NCBI RefSeq assembly: GCF_001423845.1
Contig: NZ_LMPM01000001.1
Coordinates: 428,001-492,000 of the forward strand
DNA from: Sphingomonas sp. Leaf357
GTDB taxonomy: Bacteria > Pseudomonadota > Alphaproteobacteria > Sphingomonadales > Sphingomonadaceae
Length of the DNA: 64,000 nucleotides
Direction: 5' to 3'
The notes beneath the pieces were generated by a model. The model searched no databases. It was not told where the DNA came from and was given only the letters and a program-made list of their open reading frames with translations. Shown piece after piece: positions 1 through 9,802 of this stretch. How positions within the stretch are numbered: the first letter of the stretch is position 1; each line of letters begins with the position of its first letter. The position numbers and the translations under genes were made by a program.

Positions 1-266
1 TGCGGGTTGGCGGCGATCACCGCACGCAGATCGGCGAGATCGCGCACGACGACATCGGTCTTCAGGCCGTGCGTCGCGAGCGCAGCCTCCAGCATCGCTT
101 CGATTTCCGGCCCGGCCTGCGTGGCGTCGAACACGACGTTGCCGGAGGCGAGCAAGGTTTCGACTCGGATGAAGCCCAGCCCCTCGGCAATGCGCTTCAG
201 ATCGGCCATCAACAGCTTGCGCCCGCCGAGATTGACCCCGCGCAACAACGCCGCCCAGCGTTTCAC
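1..266 (-). CDS. DUF1697 family protein (N-terminal part; runs off the window start)
   Basis: The reverse strand reads from a GTG start and gives [20 protein letters not shown], then GLGF and LLASGNVVFDA. This is the typical N-terminus of DUF1697 proteins (ALLRGINVGG, then a SGNVVF motif). About 88 residues are inside the window; the usual length is about 170-180. The GTG overlaps the gpsA stop (GTGA), so it is probably co-translated with gpsA as the last gene of tsaD-gpsA-DUF1697. The family's function is unknown. Confidence 0.85.
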   Translation of the reverse strand, partial: MKRWAALLRGVNLGGRKLLMADLKRIAEGLGFIRVETLLASGNVVFDATQAGPEIEAMLEAALATHGLKTDVVVRDLADLRAVIAANP

Positions 267-1249
267 TCCGCCTCGCGCGTCAGCGGGCGGGCGAGCAGCG
301 CGCCGACCACGTCGCGCACGTTCGCCCCCTCGAGCAGGGCGCAGACCGCCTCGCTGACCGGCATGTCGACGCCGGCCTCGCGCGCCGCCTCGCGCAGGAC
401 CGGTGCGGTGAAGGCACCCTCGGCGACGGTGCGGCGATCGGCCATCAGTTCGGCCGCCGCCCGGCCTTGGCCGAGCCAGACGCCGAGCGAGAAGTTGCGC
501 GAGCTGGTCGAGGAACAGGTGAGCACCAGATCGCCGAGGCCCGACAGGCCGGCCAAGGTCTCCGCCCGCGCCCCGCGCGCGAGGCCGAAGCGAGTCATCT
601 CGGCGAAACCGCGCGCGATCAGCGCGGCGCGCGCGTTCTGCCCCAGCCCCGCGCCCTCGACCACGCCGCAGGCGATCGCCAGCACGTTCTTCACCGCCCC
701 GCCAATCTCCGCACCGACGACATCGGCGGAGGCATAGGTGCGGAAGGCCGGTCGCGCGAACAGCTTCGCCAATCGATGCGCTAGCTCCATATCTTCTGCG
801 GCGAGAGTTACCGCTGTCGGCAACCCCTTCGCTACCTCATGCGCAAAAGTGGGGCCCGAAAGTACTGCAATCGGCGATCCGGCGTTGGCCTCCGCTGCAA
901 CTTCATGCAGAAATTTCAAACTGCCGCTTTCGATACCCTTGGAGCAAAGCACGAGCGGTTGACCGTGGTTCGGCAAATCGGCGAGCACGCTTCGGGTGTG
1001 TTGTGCCGGCGTGACCACCAGCACGGTATGAGCCTCGCCGACCCAGGTTATATCGGACGTTGCATGGATCAGTGGCGAAAGCGTGATGCCAGGAAGAAAG
1101 ATGGTGTTCTTCCGAGTGGCGTTGATGGCATCGACGACTTCCGGCTCCCGCGCCCATAGCCGCACCTCCTGACCGCCCGAGGCTATCACCTGAGCGAGCG
1201 CGGTGCCCCAAGCGCCTCCGCCAACCACGCCAGTTATATCGCCGATCAC
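263..1249 (-). CDS. gpsA: Glycerol-3-phosphate dehydrogenase [NAD(P)+]
   Basis: Cytosolic enzyme that reduces dihydroxyacetone phosphate to sn-glycerol-3-phosphate, the backbone for phospholipids. The 328-residue product has the N-terminal nucleotide-binding loop GGGAWGTA, the CSKGIE strand, the catalytic-domain segment [13 protein letters not shown] with its lysine, and [12 protein letters not shown]. Length is normal for GpsA (about 330). The GTG start overlaps the tsaD stop by GTGA. A longer in-frame reading upstream only shadows tsaD. Family identity is secure. Confidence 0.95.
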   Translation of the reverse strand: MIGDITGVVGGGAWGTALAQVIASGGQEVRLWAREPEVVDAINATRKNTIFLPGITLSPLIHATSDITWVGEAHTVLVVTPAQHTRSVLADLPNHGQPLVLCSKGIESGSLKFLHEVAAEANAGSPIAVLSGPTFAHEVAKGLPTAVTLAAEDMELAHRLAKLFARPAFRTYASADVVGAEIGGAVKNVLAIACGVVEGAGLGQNARAALIARGFAEMTRFGLARGARAETLAGLSGLGDLVLTCSSTSSRNFSLGVWLGQGRAAAELMADRRTVAEGAFTAPVLREAAREAGVDMPVSEAVCALLEGANVRDVVGALLARPLTREAE

Positions 1250-2277
1250 GCTTTCACTCCCGCGCCGCGCACCGCTTCCGCTGCCGGATCGAGCGGCCAG
1301 CGCGGGCGGGCGGCCACGTCGAGCGGATCGGTGAGGCCGGCGGCGAAGCGTTCCGCCCCGGCCCAGGCGATCATCGCGGCATTGTCGGTACACAGCCACA
1401 AAGGCGGCGCGACGAAGCGCAGGCCGTTCTCCGTCGCCAGCCGCTGCAAAGCGCCGCGCACCGCCTGATTGGCCGCGACTCCGCCGGCCACGACCAAAGC
1501 CGTCGCGCCGTCCGCGCGATCGAGGCCGCGCCGGGTGCGGTCGATCAGGCAGTCGACCACCGCCTGCTGGAACGAGGCCGCGATGTCCTCCGCGCTGTAT
1601 TGCTTCGAATCGGCCGCGCGCGACACGGCGCTTTTCAACCCCGCGAAGGAGAAATGCGGCTCGGCCGACCCCTTGAGCGGTCGTGGCAACGGCACGGCAT
1701 GAGCATCGCCCACCGCCGCCGCGCGCTCCACCGCCGGGCCGCCGGGAAAGCCGAGGCCGAGCAGCTTGGCGGTCTTGTCGAACGCCTCGCCCGCCGCATC
1801 GTCGATCGTCGTGGCGAGGCGGCGATAGCGCGCCACCCCTTCGACCAGCAGCAACTGGCAATGCCCGCCCGACACGAGCAGCAGCAGATAGGGGAAGTCC
1901 AGATCGGGATCGGTCAGGCGCGGCGACAGCGCATGGCCTTCCAGATGGTTGACCGCGATCAGCGGTTTGCCGGCCGCATGCGCCAGCGCCTTGCCGGTGA
2001 CGAGACCGACCATCACGCCGCCGATCAGCCCCGGCCCGGCTGTCGCGGCGATCGCATCGACCTCCCGCAACGTCACCCCGGCATCGGACAGCGCGCCCTC
2101 GATCAGCGGCATCAGCGCCTCGACATGTGCGCGCGCGGCGATTTCCGGCACGACCCCGCCGAACGGGCGATGCTCCGCCTCCTGCCCGGCGAGGCGGTGC
2201 GCGAGGATGCGCCGGTCGCCGGTGACGAGCGCGGCGGCGGTTTCATCGCAGGAAGATTCCAGGCCGAGGATCAGCAT
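1246..2277 (-). CDS. tsaD: tRNA N6-adenosine threonylcarbamoyltransferase TsaD
   Basis: Transfers the threonylcarbamoyl group from TC-AMP to A37 of ANN-reading tRNAs, working with TsaB and TsaE. The 343-residue product starts [17 protein letters not shown] and carries the metal-binding histidines in VNHLEGH, the TAGPGL loop, [11 protein letters not shown] and the C-terminal [10 protein letters not shown] motif. All key family motifs are present and length is normal. It is the first gene of the leftward tsaD-gpsA-DUF1697 run and is divergent from hemC. Confidence 0.97.
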   Translation of the reverse strand: MLILGLESSCDETAAALVTGDRRILAHRLAGQEAEHRPFGGVVPEIAARAHVEALMPLIEGALSDAGVTLREVDAIAATAGPGLIGGVMVGLVTGKALAHAAGKPLIAVNHLEGHALSPRLTDPDLDFPYLLLLVSGGHCQLLLVEGVARYRRLATTIDDAAGEAFDKTAKLLGLGFPGGPAVERAAAVGDAHAVPLPRPLKGSAEPHFSFAGLKSAVSRAADSKQYSAEDIAASFQQAVVDCLIDRTRRGLDRADGATALVVAGGVAANQAVRGALQRLATENGLRFVAPPLWLCTDNAAMIAWAGAERFAAGLTDPLDVAARPRWPLDPAAEAVRGAGVKA

Positions 2278-2290
2278 GTCCCGTCCTTAA

Positions 2291-2327
2291 CCGCTCGCCC
2301 CGAGCTTGTCGAAGGGCCGTGCTTCTT
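2291..2327. repeat. Partial REP-like element (one arm)
   Basis: One arm of the dispersed unit (gagcttgtcgaagg) plus the first bases of the second arm (cgtgcttc). It lies between tsaD and hemC. Fuller inverted pairs of the same unit occur near 32.2, 34.7 and 43.5 kb, so this copy looks truncated. It leaves little room for a hemC promoter. Confidence 0.6.
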
Positions 2328-2341
2328 CTAGCCGGTTTGCG

Positions 2342-3259
2342 ATGACCCAGCCCTTTCGTCTCGGCACCCGCGGATCGCCGCTCGCGCTCACCCAGGCGGG
2401 CATGGTGCGTGATGCGCTCTACGCCGCGCACAATTGGAGCGACGGCGCGGTCGAGATCGTGCCGATCCGCACCACCGGGGACCGGGTGCAGGATCGCGCG
2501 CTGGCCGAGATCGGCGGCAAGGCGCTGTGGACCAAGGAACTCGATCGCGCACTTTTGGACGGCGAGATCGATTGCGCGGTGCATTCGATGAAGGATGTCG
2601 AGACGCTGCGCCCTTCGGCCATCGCGATCCGGGCGATGCTGCCGCGGGCCGACGTGCGCGATCGGCTGATCGGCGCGCAGAGCCTCGCCGCGATCCGCCC
2701 GAACGGCGTGGTCGGCACCAGTTCGCCCCGGCGCAGCGCGCAATTGCTGCGCGCCCGGCCCGATCTGGAGATCGTGCTGTTTCGCGGCAATGTCGACACG
2801 CGGCTGACCAAGCTGGCGGCGGGCGAGGTGGATGCGACATTACTTGCCGCTGCCGGGCTGGACCGGCTCGGGCGGCACGATATCGGCGTGGCGATCCCGA
2901 TCGCTACGATGCTGCCGGCCCCGGCGCAGGGCGCGGTGGGGATCGAGACTCGCGCCGACGATGCGCGGGCGCGCGACGTGATCGGGGCGATCGACAATCC
3001 GCCGACGCGCACCTGCGTGCTCGTCGAGCGCGCCTTGCTGGCGGCGTTGCAGGCGGATTGCCATTCGCCGGTCGCCGCGCTCGCGACGATCGCGGGGGAT
3101 GTGCTGACGTTGCGCGCGGAACTGCTGGCCGAGGATGGCGGCCTGTTCGTGGCGGGCGAGGCGCACGGGCCGATCGAGGCGGACGGATTGGCCGAGCAAG
3201 TCGCGCGCGATCTGCTCGACCGTGCGCCGCCGGCGGTCCGGGCATTGTTCGCGGCATGA
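2342..3259 (+). CDS. hemC: Porphobilinogen deaminase (hydroxymethylbilane synthase)
   Basis: Polymerises four porphobilinogens into hydroxymethylbilane for haem and other tetrapyrroles. The 305-residue product begins MTQPFRLGTRGSPLALTQAG and has the arginine-rich substrate loops (GTSSPRRSAQLL, FRGNVDTRL), HSMKD, and the dipyrromethane cofactor cysteine in ADCHSP. I chose the ATG at 2342 because an in-frame upstream extension would run through the repeat and has no family similarity; no strong ribosome site is visible. hemD follows after 25 bases. Confidence 0.96.
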   Translation: MTQPFRLGTRGSPLALTQAGMVRDALYAAHNWSDGAVEIVPIRTTGDRVQDRALAEIGGKALWTKELDRALLDGEIDCAVHSMKDVETLRPSAIAIRAMLPRADVRDRLIGAQSLAAIRPNGVVGTSSPRRSAQLLRARPDLEIVLFRGNVDTRLTKLAAGEVDATLLAAAGLDRLGRHDIGVAIPIATMLPAPAQGAVGIETRADDARARDVIGAIDNPPTRTCVLVERALLAALQADCHSPVAALATIAGDVLTLRAELLAEDGGLFVAGEAHGPIEADGLAEQVARDLLDRAPPAVRALFAA

Positions 3260-3284
3260 GCGTTCGCGGCATGAGGCCGGTGAG

Positions 3285-3947
3285 ATGAACCGGGCGCTGG
3301 CGGTGCTGCGGCCGGAGCCGGGCAACGCCGCCACCGTCGCGCGGATCGAAGCGCTCGAGATGCGCGCGATGTCTCTGCCGCTGTTCGAGGTCGCGCCGCT
3401 GGCCTGGACGCCGCCCGACGCGCAAGCGCACGACGCGCTGATCCTGACCAGCGCGAATGCGTTGCGGCATGGCGGGGTCGGGCTGGCCGCCTTGCGCGCG
3501 TTGCCGGTCTTCGCCGTCGGCGCCGTCACGGCCGCGGCGGCGAGAAAAGCGGGCTTTCGCGTCGTCGCCATCGGCGCGGCGGACGCCGCGACCCTTCTCG
3601 CCCAGGCCGAAACGCACGGCGTTTCGCGCGCACTTTATCTCGGCGGACGCGATCGGATGGTGGCGACCGGTGGCATCGTGACGGCGGCGATCGCGGTCTA
3701 TGCCAGCCTCGCTCTGCCGATCCGGCCCGAGCGGATCGTCCGTCTGCGACATCAGGTGGCGCTGCTCCATTCGGTCCGCGCCGCGCGCGCCTTTGCCGGG
3801 CTGGTCGGGGACCGCGCCGCCCATCGCATCGCCGCGCTCAGCCCGGCGATCCTCGCCGCCGCAGAAGGGGGATGGGACCGCGCCGTCAGTGCCGCGGTGC
3901 CGACCGACGACGCCCTGATCGCCGCCGCCGCCGCGCTCGCCGATTGA
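3285..3947 (+). CDS. hemD: Uroporphyrinogen-III synthase
   Basis: Cyclises and inverts ring D of hydroxymethylbilane to give uroporphyrinogen III. The 220-residue product is divergent, as is normal for the family, but keeps the opening LAVLRPEPGNAAT, the strand LILTSANALRHGG and the AVGAVTAAAARKAGF segment. Position directly after hemC supports the call. An in-frame extension upstream would run into hemC; ATG 3285 gives the expected N-terminus. Confidence 0.88.
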   Translation: MNRALAVLRPEPGNAATVARIEALEMRAMSLPLFEVAPLAWTPPDAQAHDALILTSANALRHGGVGLAALRALPVFAVGAVTAAAARKAGFRVVAIGAADAATLLAQAETHGVSRALYLGGRDRMVATGGIVTAAIAVYASLALPIRPERIVRLRHQVALLHSVRAARAFAGLVGDRAAHRIAALSPAILAAAEGGWDRAVSAAVPTDDALIAAAAALAD

Positions 3948-3978
3948 CCGGCCCGGCAGACGCAGGGATAAGGCCGTC

Positions 3979-4854
3979 ATGAGTGATTTCACGCCGACCC
4001 CATTGGTGGCCCCGGCCAAGCCCCGCGTGCGCTGGCCGGCGATCGTCGCCGCCTCGGCGTTCTTCCTCGGGCTCGCCGCGATGGCGGTGGCGATGCATTA
4101 TTGGAGCGTCTGGTTCCCGACCGAGACCGCCGCGCCGGTGGCCACCGTCAAAGGGCAGTTGCCGGTGGTCGTGGTGCCCGCCGCCGGAGCGCCCGCGGCA
4201 GCCGCGCCGGTGATCGACCTGAACGAATTGTCGAAGCGCGAGGGCGAACTCGCCGGCCGGCTCGCCGATCTCGAACAGCGCACCGCGCGGGTGAGCGGCG
4301 ATGCTCAGGCCGCCTCGGGCTATGCCACGCGCGCGGAAGGGATGATGGTCGCCTTCGCCGCGCGCCGCGCGCTCGATCGCGGGTTGCGACTGGGCTATAT
4401 CGAGGATCAGCTGCGCACCCGGTTTGGCACGACGCAGCCGCACGCCGTCGCCGCGATCCTGCAGGCGGCGCGCGAGCCGGTGACGATCGCCGAGCTGCGC
4501 GCCGGGCTGGACGGGATCGGCACCGAACTGGTCACCGGGCAGGCGAGCAACGGCTGGCTGCACAGCCTGCGCCGCGAACTCGGCAATCTGGTCGTCATCC
4601 ACCGCGCCGACACGCCCTCCCCGCTGCCGGTCGATCGCCTGGCGCGCGCAAAGCAGATGCTGGAGACCAACAAGGTCGAGGCGGCACTGGCCGAGGTCGC
4701 GCGCATGCCCGGCGCGCCGCAGGCGGTGCGCTGGACCGCGGCGGCGCGCCGCTACATCGGCGCGCGCCAGGCGCTCGACACGATTGAGGCGGCGGCGATC
4801 ACCGGCCAGACCAACCCGACCGACATCCCCGGCACGGACGCCCCGGCGGCCTGA
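3979..4854 (+). CDS. Mitofilin-like inner-membrane protein
   Basis: A 291-residue protein with a short Pro-rich cytosolic start, one transmembrane segment at about residues 20-42, then an Ala-rich linker and a mostly helical periplasmic part with an early coiled-coil stretch (LSKREGELAGRLADLEQRT). This layout and the place after hemC-hemD match the alphaproteobacterial mitofilin/HemX-like family, thought to bridge membranes or scaffold haem enzymes. The exact role is not known. The layout is seen directly; the role is inferred from family and context. Confidence 0.7.
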   Translation: MSDFTPTPLVAPAKPRVRWPAIVAASAFFLGLAAMAVAMHYWSVWFPTETAAPVATVKGQLPVVVVPAAGAPAAAAPVIDLNELSKREGELAGRLADLEQRTARVSGDAQAASGYATRAEGMMVAFAARRALDRGLRLGYIEDQLRTRFGTTQPHAVAAILQAAREPVTIAELRAGLDGIGTELVTGQASNGWLHSLRRELGNLVVIHRADTPSPLPVDRLARAKQMLETNKVEAALAEVARMPGAPQAVRWTAAARRYIGARQALDTIEAAAITGQTNPTDIPGTDAPAA

Positions 4855-4902
4855 TCGGACGCAAGATCGGTTCGCGCCGTCGCGTGAAACTGGGCCGGGA
4901 AG

Positions 4903-5700
4903 CTATTTCAACCGCGCGATCATCGCCATGGCCCCGGCCGGTGCCCGCACCTTGGCCCCGTTGATGAAGAAAATGAACGTGTCGCGCGCCCGTTTGGCGG
5001 GCTTGGCGGGATCGGCATAAGGCAGCCCCTCGGGCGCTCCACCCGCCGCCCAGTCGCGCGCCACCTGGGTCCAGCGATCGAGTTCGGCATCGGTATAGCC
5101 GGTCGCCACCGCCTCCTGCGCATTCTCCAGCCGGGCGTACACGAAATCGCCGGTCACGTCGGCCAGCGCGGGATAGTCGGCCGAATCGGCGAAGACGATC
5201 GCCACCCCCGCCGCCCGCGCCAGCGCGGCGAATTCCGGCACCGCGAACGATTCGTGCCGCACATGCACCGCGTGGCGCAGCGCGACGCCGTCCTGCTTTT
5301 CCGGCAGCAGTTTCAGGAACGCGCCGAAATCGTCCGCATCGAACGTCTTGGTCGCCATGAACTGCCACAGGATCGGGCCGAGCTTGTCGCCCAGTTCGGT
5401 GATCCCCTGCCCGACGAACTTGCCGATCGATTCGCCCGCCTCGGCCAGCACCTTGCGGTTGGTGCAGAATCGCGACGCCTTCAGCGCGAACACGAACCCG
5501 TCGGGCGCGGTCTTGGCCCAGCTGGCGAAGGTCGCCGGCTTCTGGCGGCTGTAATAGGTGCCGTTGACCTCGATCGCGGTCATCGCGCGACTGGCGAATT
5601 CCAGTTCGCGTTTGTGGACCAGGCCTTCGGGAAAGAAGGTGCCGCGCCACGGTTCGTAGGTCCAGCCGCCGATGCCGACGCGAATCGATGCATGTGTCAT
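4903..5700 (-). CDS. DUF72 family protein (YecE-like)
   Basis: The 265-residue product opens IRVGIGGWTYEPWRGTFFP and carries VNGTYYS, FVFALKASRF, GPILWQF, AVHVRHESF and YARLENA, a good match to the TIM-barrel DUF72 family. Biochemical function is unsettled. Start ATG 5700 gives the canonical N-terminus. It is convergent with the mitofilin-like gene and divergent from the CheW fusion gene, so the 186-base gap 5701-5886 should hold both promoters; I see no clear box in it. Confidence 0.9.
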   Translation of the reverse strand: MTHASIRVGIGGWTYEPWRGTFFPEGLVHKRELEFASRAMTAIEVNGTYYSRQKPATFASWAKTAPDGFVFALKASRFCTNRKVLAEAGESIGKFVGQGITELGDKLGPILWQFMATKTFDADDFGAFLKLLPEKQDGVALRHAVHVRHESFAVPEFAALARAAGVAIVFADSADYPALADVTGDFVYARLENAQEAVATGYTDAELDRWTQVARDWAAGGAPEGLPYADPAKPAKRARDTFIFFINGAKVRAPAGAMAMIARLK

Positions 5701-5886
5701 CCGGGCGATATAGCGGGGGAATGGGCGGTGCGGCAAAATCGTCCGCGCCGCGCCAGGGCCACTCAACCTGCGAAGTGCCGGAATCGCGCGGTCGGCGGGC
5801 GCTGCGATCCGGCGAAGGTTTTTGCCTCGTCGCGTTCGGGGCCGGGGCGGATCCCTCCTATAATGAGGCATCCCGGAGACGAAGAC

Positions 5887-8499
5887 GTGGCGACCTATCG
5901 CGGAATGAACGTGCCCGATCATCTGTACGGCGTCCTGCCGCACATGGCGCTGATCGCGGAGACGCGCGAGGCGCTGTTGGTCCTCAGCCAGCAATGGGAC
6001 CTGCTCGACGTGCTCAGCCGGGTCGTCCGGACGGGGACGGAGGTCGACAAGACCAGGACCGATTTCAGGTTGCTCAATTCGGCGCTGATCGGCGCGCTGG
6101 CCGACGAGAGCCTGAGCAAATTGCTCGTCGCGCTGGGGGCGAAGGCACAGGTGACGATCGATATCGTCGTCCGCAACCTGTTCGAACGGACCGCCGATAT
6201 CGGCTTCCTCGCCACCGACGACGACCTGCGGCGGTTCCTGACGGGAGCCGGGGGCGCACCGTCGCCGGAGCGGATCCGCGCGCGGCTGATCGAGTATCAG
6301 CGGAAATATTCGGTCTACGAGAATATCGTCGTCCTCGATCCCGACGGGACGGTCCGCGCGCAGGCGGGCGGCGCGGCGTTGCCCGAAACGTGCCACGACG
6401 CCTGGGTGGGCCGCGCGCTGGACACGCACGACGCCTATGTCGAGACCTTCGCGCCGTCCGACCTCGTCCCCGGCGGCGCGCCGGCGTTAAGCTATGCCTG
6501 CCGGATCGTCGCATCCGATATGCCGGGCGCGGCAACGCTGGGCGTGCTGGGCCTGCTGTTCCGCTTCGCCGACGAACTGGACGGCATCTTCGCCAAGCTG
6601 CTGGCGCCCGACGACTGGATCGTGCTGGCGTTGCTGGACGCCCGGGGATCGGTGCTCGCGTGCAGCGATGTCGTGCAGCTGCCGATCGGCAGCCGCCTCG
6701 CGGTCGATCCGGCGCACGATTACGCCTTCATCCGTCACGCCGGCCGGCGATACATCGCGGTGGCGCGCGCGACCAAGGGATACCAGAAATATATCGGGCC
6801 GGGCTGGCACGGCTGCGCGCTGATCCCGATCGAGGTCGCGTTCGAGGCGGAGGACGGTGCCGCGCTGGATCTGGACGACCGGCATTACCGCGCGATCACG
6901 CGCAACGCGCACCTGTTCTCCGACGCCGTCCGCCAGATCCCGGGTCGCGCCGACGCGATCCAGGCGGAATTGAACCGCACCGTGTGGAACGGCAAGCTGG
7001 CGATGCCGCGCGGCAGCGACGCCGCCGATCCCGCGACCGACGATGCCTCGTCGCGCCGGACCCTGCTGTCCGAGATCAGCGCCGCGGGCAGCCGAACGCG
7101 GCAGGTGTTCGCCGGCGCGGTCGGCGCGCTCAATCGCACCGCGATCGGATCGCTGGTCGCCAATTGCGGCTTCGCCGCCGCGCTGGCCATCGAGTTGATG
7201 GACCGCAACCTCTACGAACGCGCCAACGACTGTCGCTGGTGGGCGCTGACCACCCGGTTCCGCGAGATTTTGGCGCACCCGGCGATCACGGCGGCCGACC
7301 GCGCGGAACTGGCCGGTATCCTCGCCCGGATCAACGACCTCTACACGGTCTACACCAATCTGATTCTGTTCGACCGTGACGGCACGATCCAGGCGGTGTC
7401 CGCGGCCGGAGACGGGGCGCTGATCGGCACGATGCTGCCGCCCGATCTGGTGCGCCGCTTCACCGCGAAGCCCGAGACCGCTTTCTATGCCGTGTCCGAT
7501 TTCGATTCGAGCGCGCTCTACGGGAATCGCCCCACCTATATCTACGGCGCGCCGGTGCTGCTGGCGCACGATCCGAGCGTCGTGGCCGGCGGGATCGCGA
7601 TCGTGTTCGATGCCGAGCCGCAGTTTCGCGCGATGCTGGCGGATGCGGGGCTGAGCGATACCGCCGGGCGGAGCATCGCGGGCAGCCGCACGCTGTTCGT
7701 CGATGGCCAGCGCCGGATCATCGCCAGCGCGGCGGCCACCGATGTCGTCGGCACGCCGCTCGACCTGCCGCCGGACCTGTTCGCCCAGGCCCAGGCCGGC
7801 GCGGGCCGACCGGTATCGCGCGTGCTGGCGATCGACGGCGCGCTGTTCGCCGCCGGGGTCTGCGCCAGTATCGGCTATCGCGAATATAAGGGCCCGGACG
7901 ATGCGTATCGCAACACGGTGTTCGCCGTGTCGCTGCTTCATCTGGGTGCCGACGACGCGGTGTCGGACGCCGGCTGGCAGGCCCCCGTATCCCCGGTCTC
8001 GCCGGCGGATCGGCCGGGACATCGGCGGGCGATCGCGCGCCGCGAGGTGGCGACGTTCGTGATCGGCGACAAGCGGCTGGCCTTCGATCGCGACGATGCG
8101 GTCGAGGCGATCCTGCCCGATCATGTCCTGCCCGCGCCCAACACGGCCGCGGCGGTCGCCGGATACGCGACCTATCGCGGCAAGGGCATCGTGGTGCTGG
8201 ATGCGCGCGGCTATCTGGGCCTGCCGCCGCTGGGGGCGGACGCCCTGCCCCGGCCGGTGATCGTGTTTCGCGGCGATGACGGACGGTTGATCGGCCTTGC
8301 GGTCGACGTGCTGGACGACATCATGGATGTCGATGCCGATCGCATCGCCCGGCCGGGAATCGGCGACGACCGGCAGATCGTGACCGGCGTCGTCAGGCCG
8401 GCGGCCGGCGGCGGCGAGATGATCATGCTGCTCGACGCCGAGGCGCTGGCGCGCGCCCTGCTGTTCCCCACGAGCGCGCCATCGCCGGCCGGATCGTAG
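5887..8499 (+). CDS. Double Cache-like sensor / CheW-domain fusion protein
   Basis: An 870-residue protein. Residues 1-90 are helical. Two related sensor modules follow, at about 94-330 and 438-700. Each starts with a similar helix (RNLFERTADIGF, RNLYERANDCRW) and has a YxVYxNI..DxDGTI strand pair and a GYxxYxGP turn, as in Cache domains. Residues about 720-865 form a CheW domain (TFVIGDKRLAFDRDDAVEAILP, then YRGKGIVVLD). No signal peptide or transmembrane segment is visible, so the sensors appear cytosolic, unusual for Cache folds. GTG 5887 is preferred over ATG 5863 because GGAG lies 8 bases before it. No other chemotaxis gene is in the window. Partner kinase and ligand are unknown; PAS-like folds are an alternative reading. 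Confidence 0.75.
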   Translation: MATYRGMNVPDHLYGVLPHMALIAETREALLVLSQQWDLLDVLSRVVRTGTEVDKTRTDFRLLNSALIGALADESLSKLLVALGAKAQVTIDIVVRNLFERTADIGFLATDDDLRRFLTGAGGAPSPERIRARLIEYQRKYSVYENIVVLDPDGTVRAQAGGAALPETCHDAWVGRALDTHDAYVETFAPSDLVPGGAPALSYACRIVASDMPGAATLGVLGLLFRFADELDGIFAKLLAPDDWIVLALLDARGSVLACSDVVQLPIGSRLAVDPAHDYAFIRHAGRRYIAVARATKGYQKYIGPGWHGCALIPIEVAFEAEDGAALDLDDRHYRAITRNAHLFSDAVRQIPGRADAIQAELNRTVWNGKLAMPRGSDAADPATDDASSRRTLLSEISAAGSRTRQVFAGAVGALNRTAIGSLVANCGFAAALAIELMDRNLYERANDCRWWALTTRFREILAHPAITAADRAELAGILARINDLYTVYTNLILFDRDGTIQAVSAAGDGALIGTMLPPDLVRRFTAKPETAFYAVSDFDSSALYGNRPTYIYGAPVLLAHDPSVVAGGIAIVFDAEPQFRAMLADAGLSDTAGRSIAGSRTLFVDGQRRIIASAAATDVVGTPLDLPPDLFAQAQAGAGRPVSRVLAIDGALFAAGVCASIGYREYKGPDDAYRNTVFAVSLLHLGADDAVSDAGWQAPVSPVSPADRPGHRRAIARREVATFVIGDKRLAFDRDDAVEAILPDHVLPAPNTAAAVAGYATYRGKGIVVLDARGYLGLPPLGADALPRPVIVFRGDDGRLIGLAVDVLDDIMDVDADRIARPGIGDDRQIVTGVVRPAAGGGEMIMLLDAEALARALLFPTSAPSPAGS

Positions 8500-8648
8500 C
8501 CGCCGCGCTTCGCGCGTGGCACCGCCTTCGTCGCATGCGACGTGCGAGATGGCCGATCGGTCGGGAGCGGCGGAGCGTGGTCCGCGCTGCGGTCGGGCGG
8601 GGATAGCACCGGCGCTGCACGATATCCTGCTGACATCGTTCGGAAAAC

Positions 8649-8723
8649 TGGAGCGGGCGAAGGGATTCGAACCCTCGACCCCAACCTTGGCAAGGTTGTG
8701 CTCTACCCCTGAGCTACGCCCGC
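8649..8723 (-). tRNA. tRNA-Gly (anticodon GCC)
   Basis: Reverse strand folds as a 75-base cloverleaf with CCA encoded. The acceptor stem is GCGGGCG/CGCCCGC, the D arm contains GCTCAGGGGTAGAGC, the anticodon loop reads TTGCCAA, and the T arm is GAGGGTTCGAATCCCTT. All stems pair by eye. Confidence 0.97.
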
Positions 8724-8890
8724 TCTGGCGCCGTGCCGCGGTGGTGACACCGGGCGGGGAGCGGGGCCTTTAGCAGCGACATATCACCCCGGCAAGCCCC
8801 GTTCGCACCGCAAGGCGCATTCGTGCGAAAAGGGTTGGCTTGCCGCGCCGACGCCCCACATAAGGCGTTCAAGCAAAAACGGAGTCTGTC

Positions 8891-9802
8891 TTGGCCACCC
8901 TGGGATTGAGTGCGGCGGAACGCGAAGCGGTCGAGGATTTCCGGCGCGACGTCGTCGAGCCGTCGATGGAAAATCTGGTCGTCATCGATTTCTGGGCCGA
9001 ATGGTGCGGCCCGTGCAAGGCGCTGACCCCGGTGCTGGAAAAGGTCGCCGCGGATTATGCCGACAAGGGCGTGATCCTGGCCAAGGTCGATACCGACAAG
9101 AATCAGTTCATCGCCAGCCAGTTCCAGATCAAGTCGATCCCCACCGTCTATGCGATGTTCCAGGGGCAGTTGGTCGCCGACCTGACCCCGGCGCGCACCG
9201 AATCGCAGCTGAAGACGATGCTCGACCAGATTCTCGCCAAGCTGCCGGTACCCAGCCCGGCGGCGGACTTGGAAGCCGAGATCGAGCCGCTGATCGCGAT
9301 GGGCGAACAGGTGCTGGCCGAAGGCGATGCCGATCGCGCGATCGAGATTTTCCGTCAGGTCGCCGATATCGCGCCGGCGCATCCCGCGGTGCATTCCGGC
9401 TTCGTCCGCGCCTTGGTGGCGGCGGGACAACTCGACGAGGCCGATGCGCATCTCGCCGCGTTGGACGAGGAGGCCGCCAAGTCGCCCGAGCTGGAGCGCG
9501 CGCGGACCGCGCTTGCTCTGGCGCGCGATGCCAGGCCGGTCGACGACCTGTCCGGCCTCGCCGCCGAGGTCGCCGCGCATCCGGACGATCATGCCAAGCG
9601 CTTCGAACTCGCCGGCGGCCAGATGGCGGCGGGCGACCGCGACGCCGCCGCCGAATCCCTGCTCGCGATCGTCGCCGCCGATCGCGACTGGAACGAGGGC
9701 GCCGCCCGCGCGCAATTGCTCAAGCTGTTCGAGGTCGTCGGCCTCGAAGACCCATGGGTGTCCGCGCAACGTCGCAAGCTCTCCGCGATCCTGTTCGGAT
9801 GA
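8891..9802 (+). CDS. cnoX: Thioredoxin-TPR chaperone (CnoX/YbbN-like)
   Basis: The 303-residue product has an N-terminal thioredoxin domain (about residues 8-115) with intact active site C39-G-P-C42 and cis-Pro segment KSIPTVYAMF. Tetratricopeptide-like helices with a TPR_20 character follow. This is the CnoX/YbbN layout: a holdase that protects substrates under oxidative stress. E. coli CnoX lacks a working CxxC, whereas Caulobacter CnoX has one, and this protein resembles the latter. The start is TTG 8891, 6 bases after GGAG at 8881. It overlaps the next gene by ATGA. Confidence 0.88.
   Translation: MATLGLSAAEREAVEDFRRDVVEPSMENLVVIDFWAEWCGPCKALTPVLEKVAADYADKGVILAKVDTDKNQFIASQFQIKSIPTVYAMFQGQLVADLTPARTESQLKTMLDQILAKLPVPSPAADLEAEIEPLIAMGEQVLAEGDADRAIEIFRQVADIAPAHPAVHSGFVRALVAAGQLDEADAHLAALDEEAAKSPELERARTALALARDARPVDDLSGLAAEVAAHPDDHAKRFELAGGQMAAGDRDAAAESLLAIVAADRDWNEGAARAQLLKLFEVVGLEDPWVSAQRRKLSAILFG

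Noticed and set aside
5254..5886. Upstream extension of the CheW fusion frame to 1081 codons
   Set aside because: The extension runs antisense to the DUF72 gene, has no similarity, and a GGAG-spaced GTG at 5887 gives a better start.
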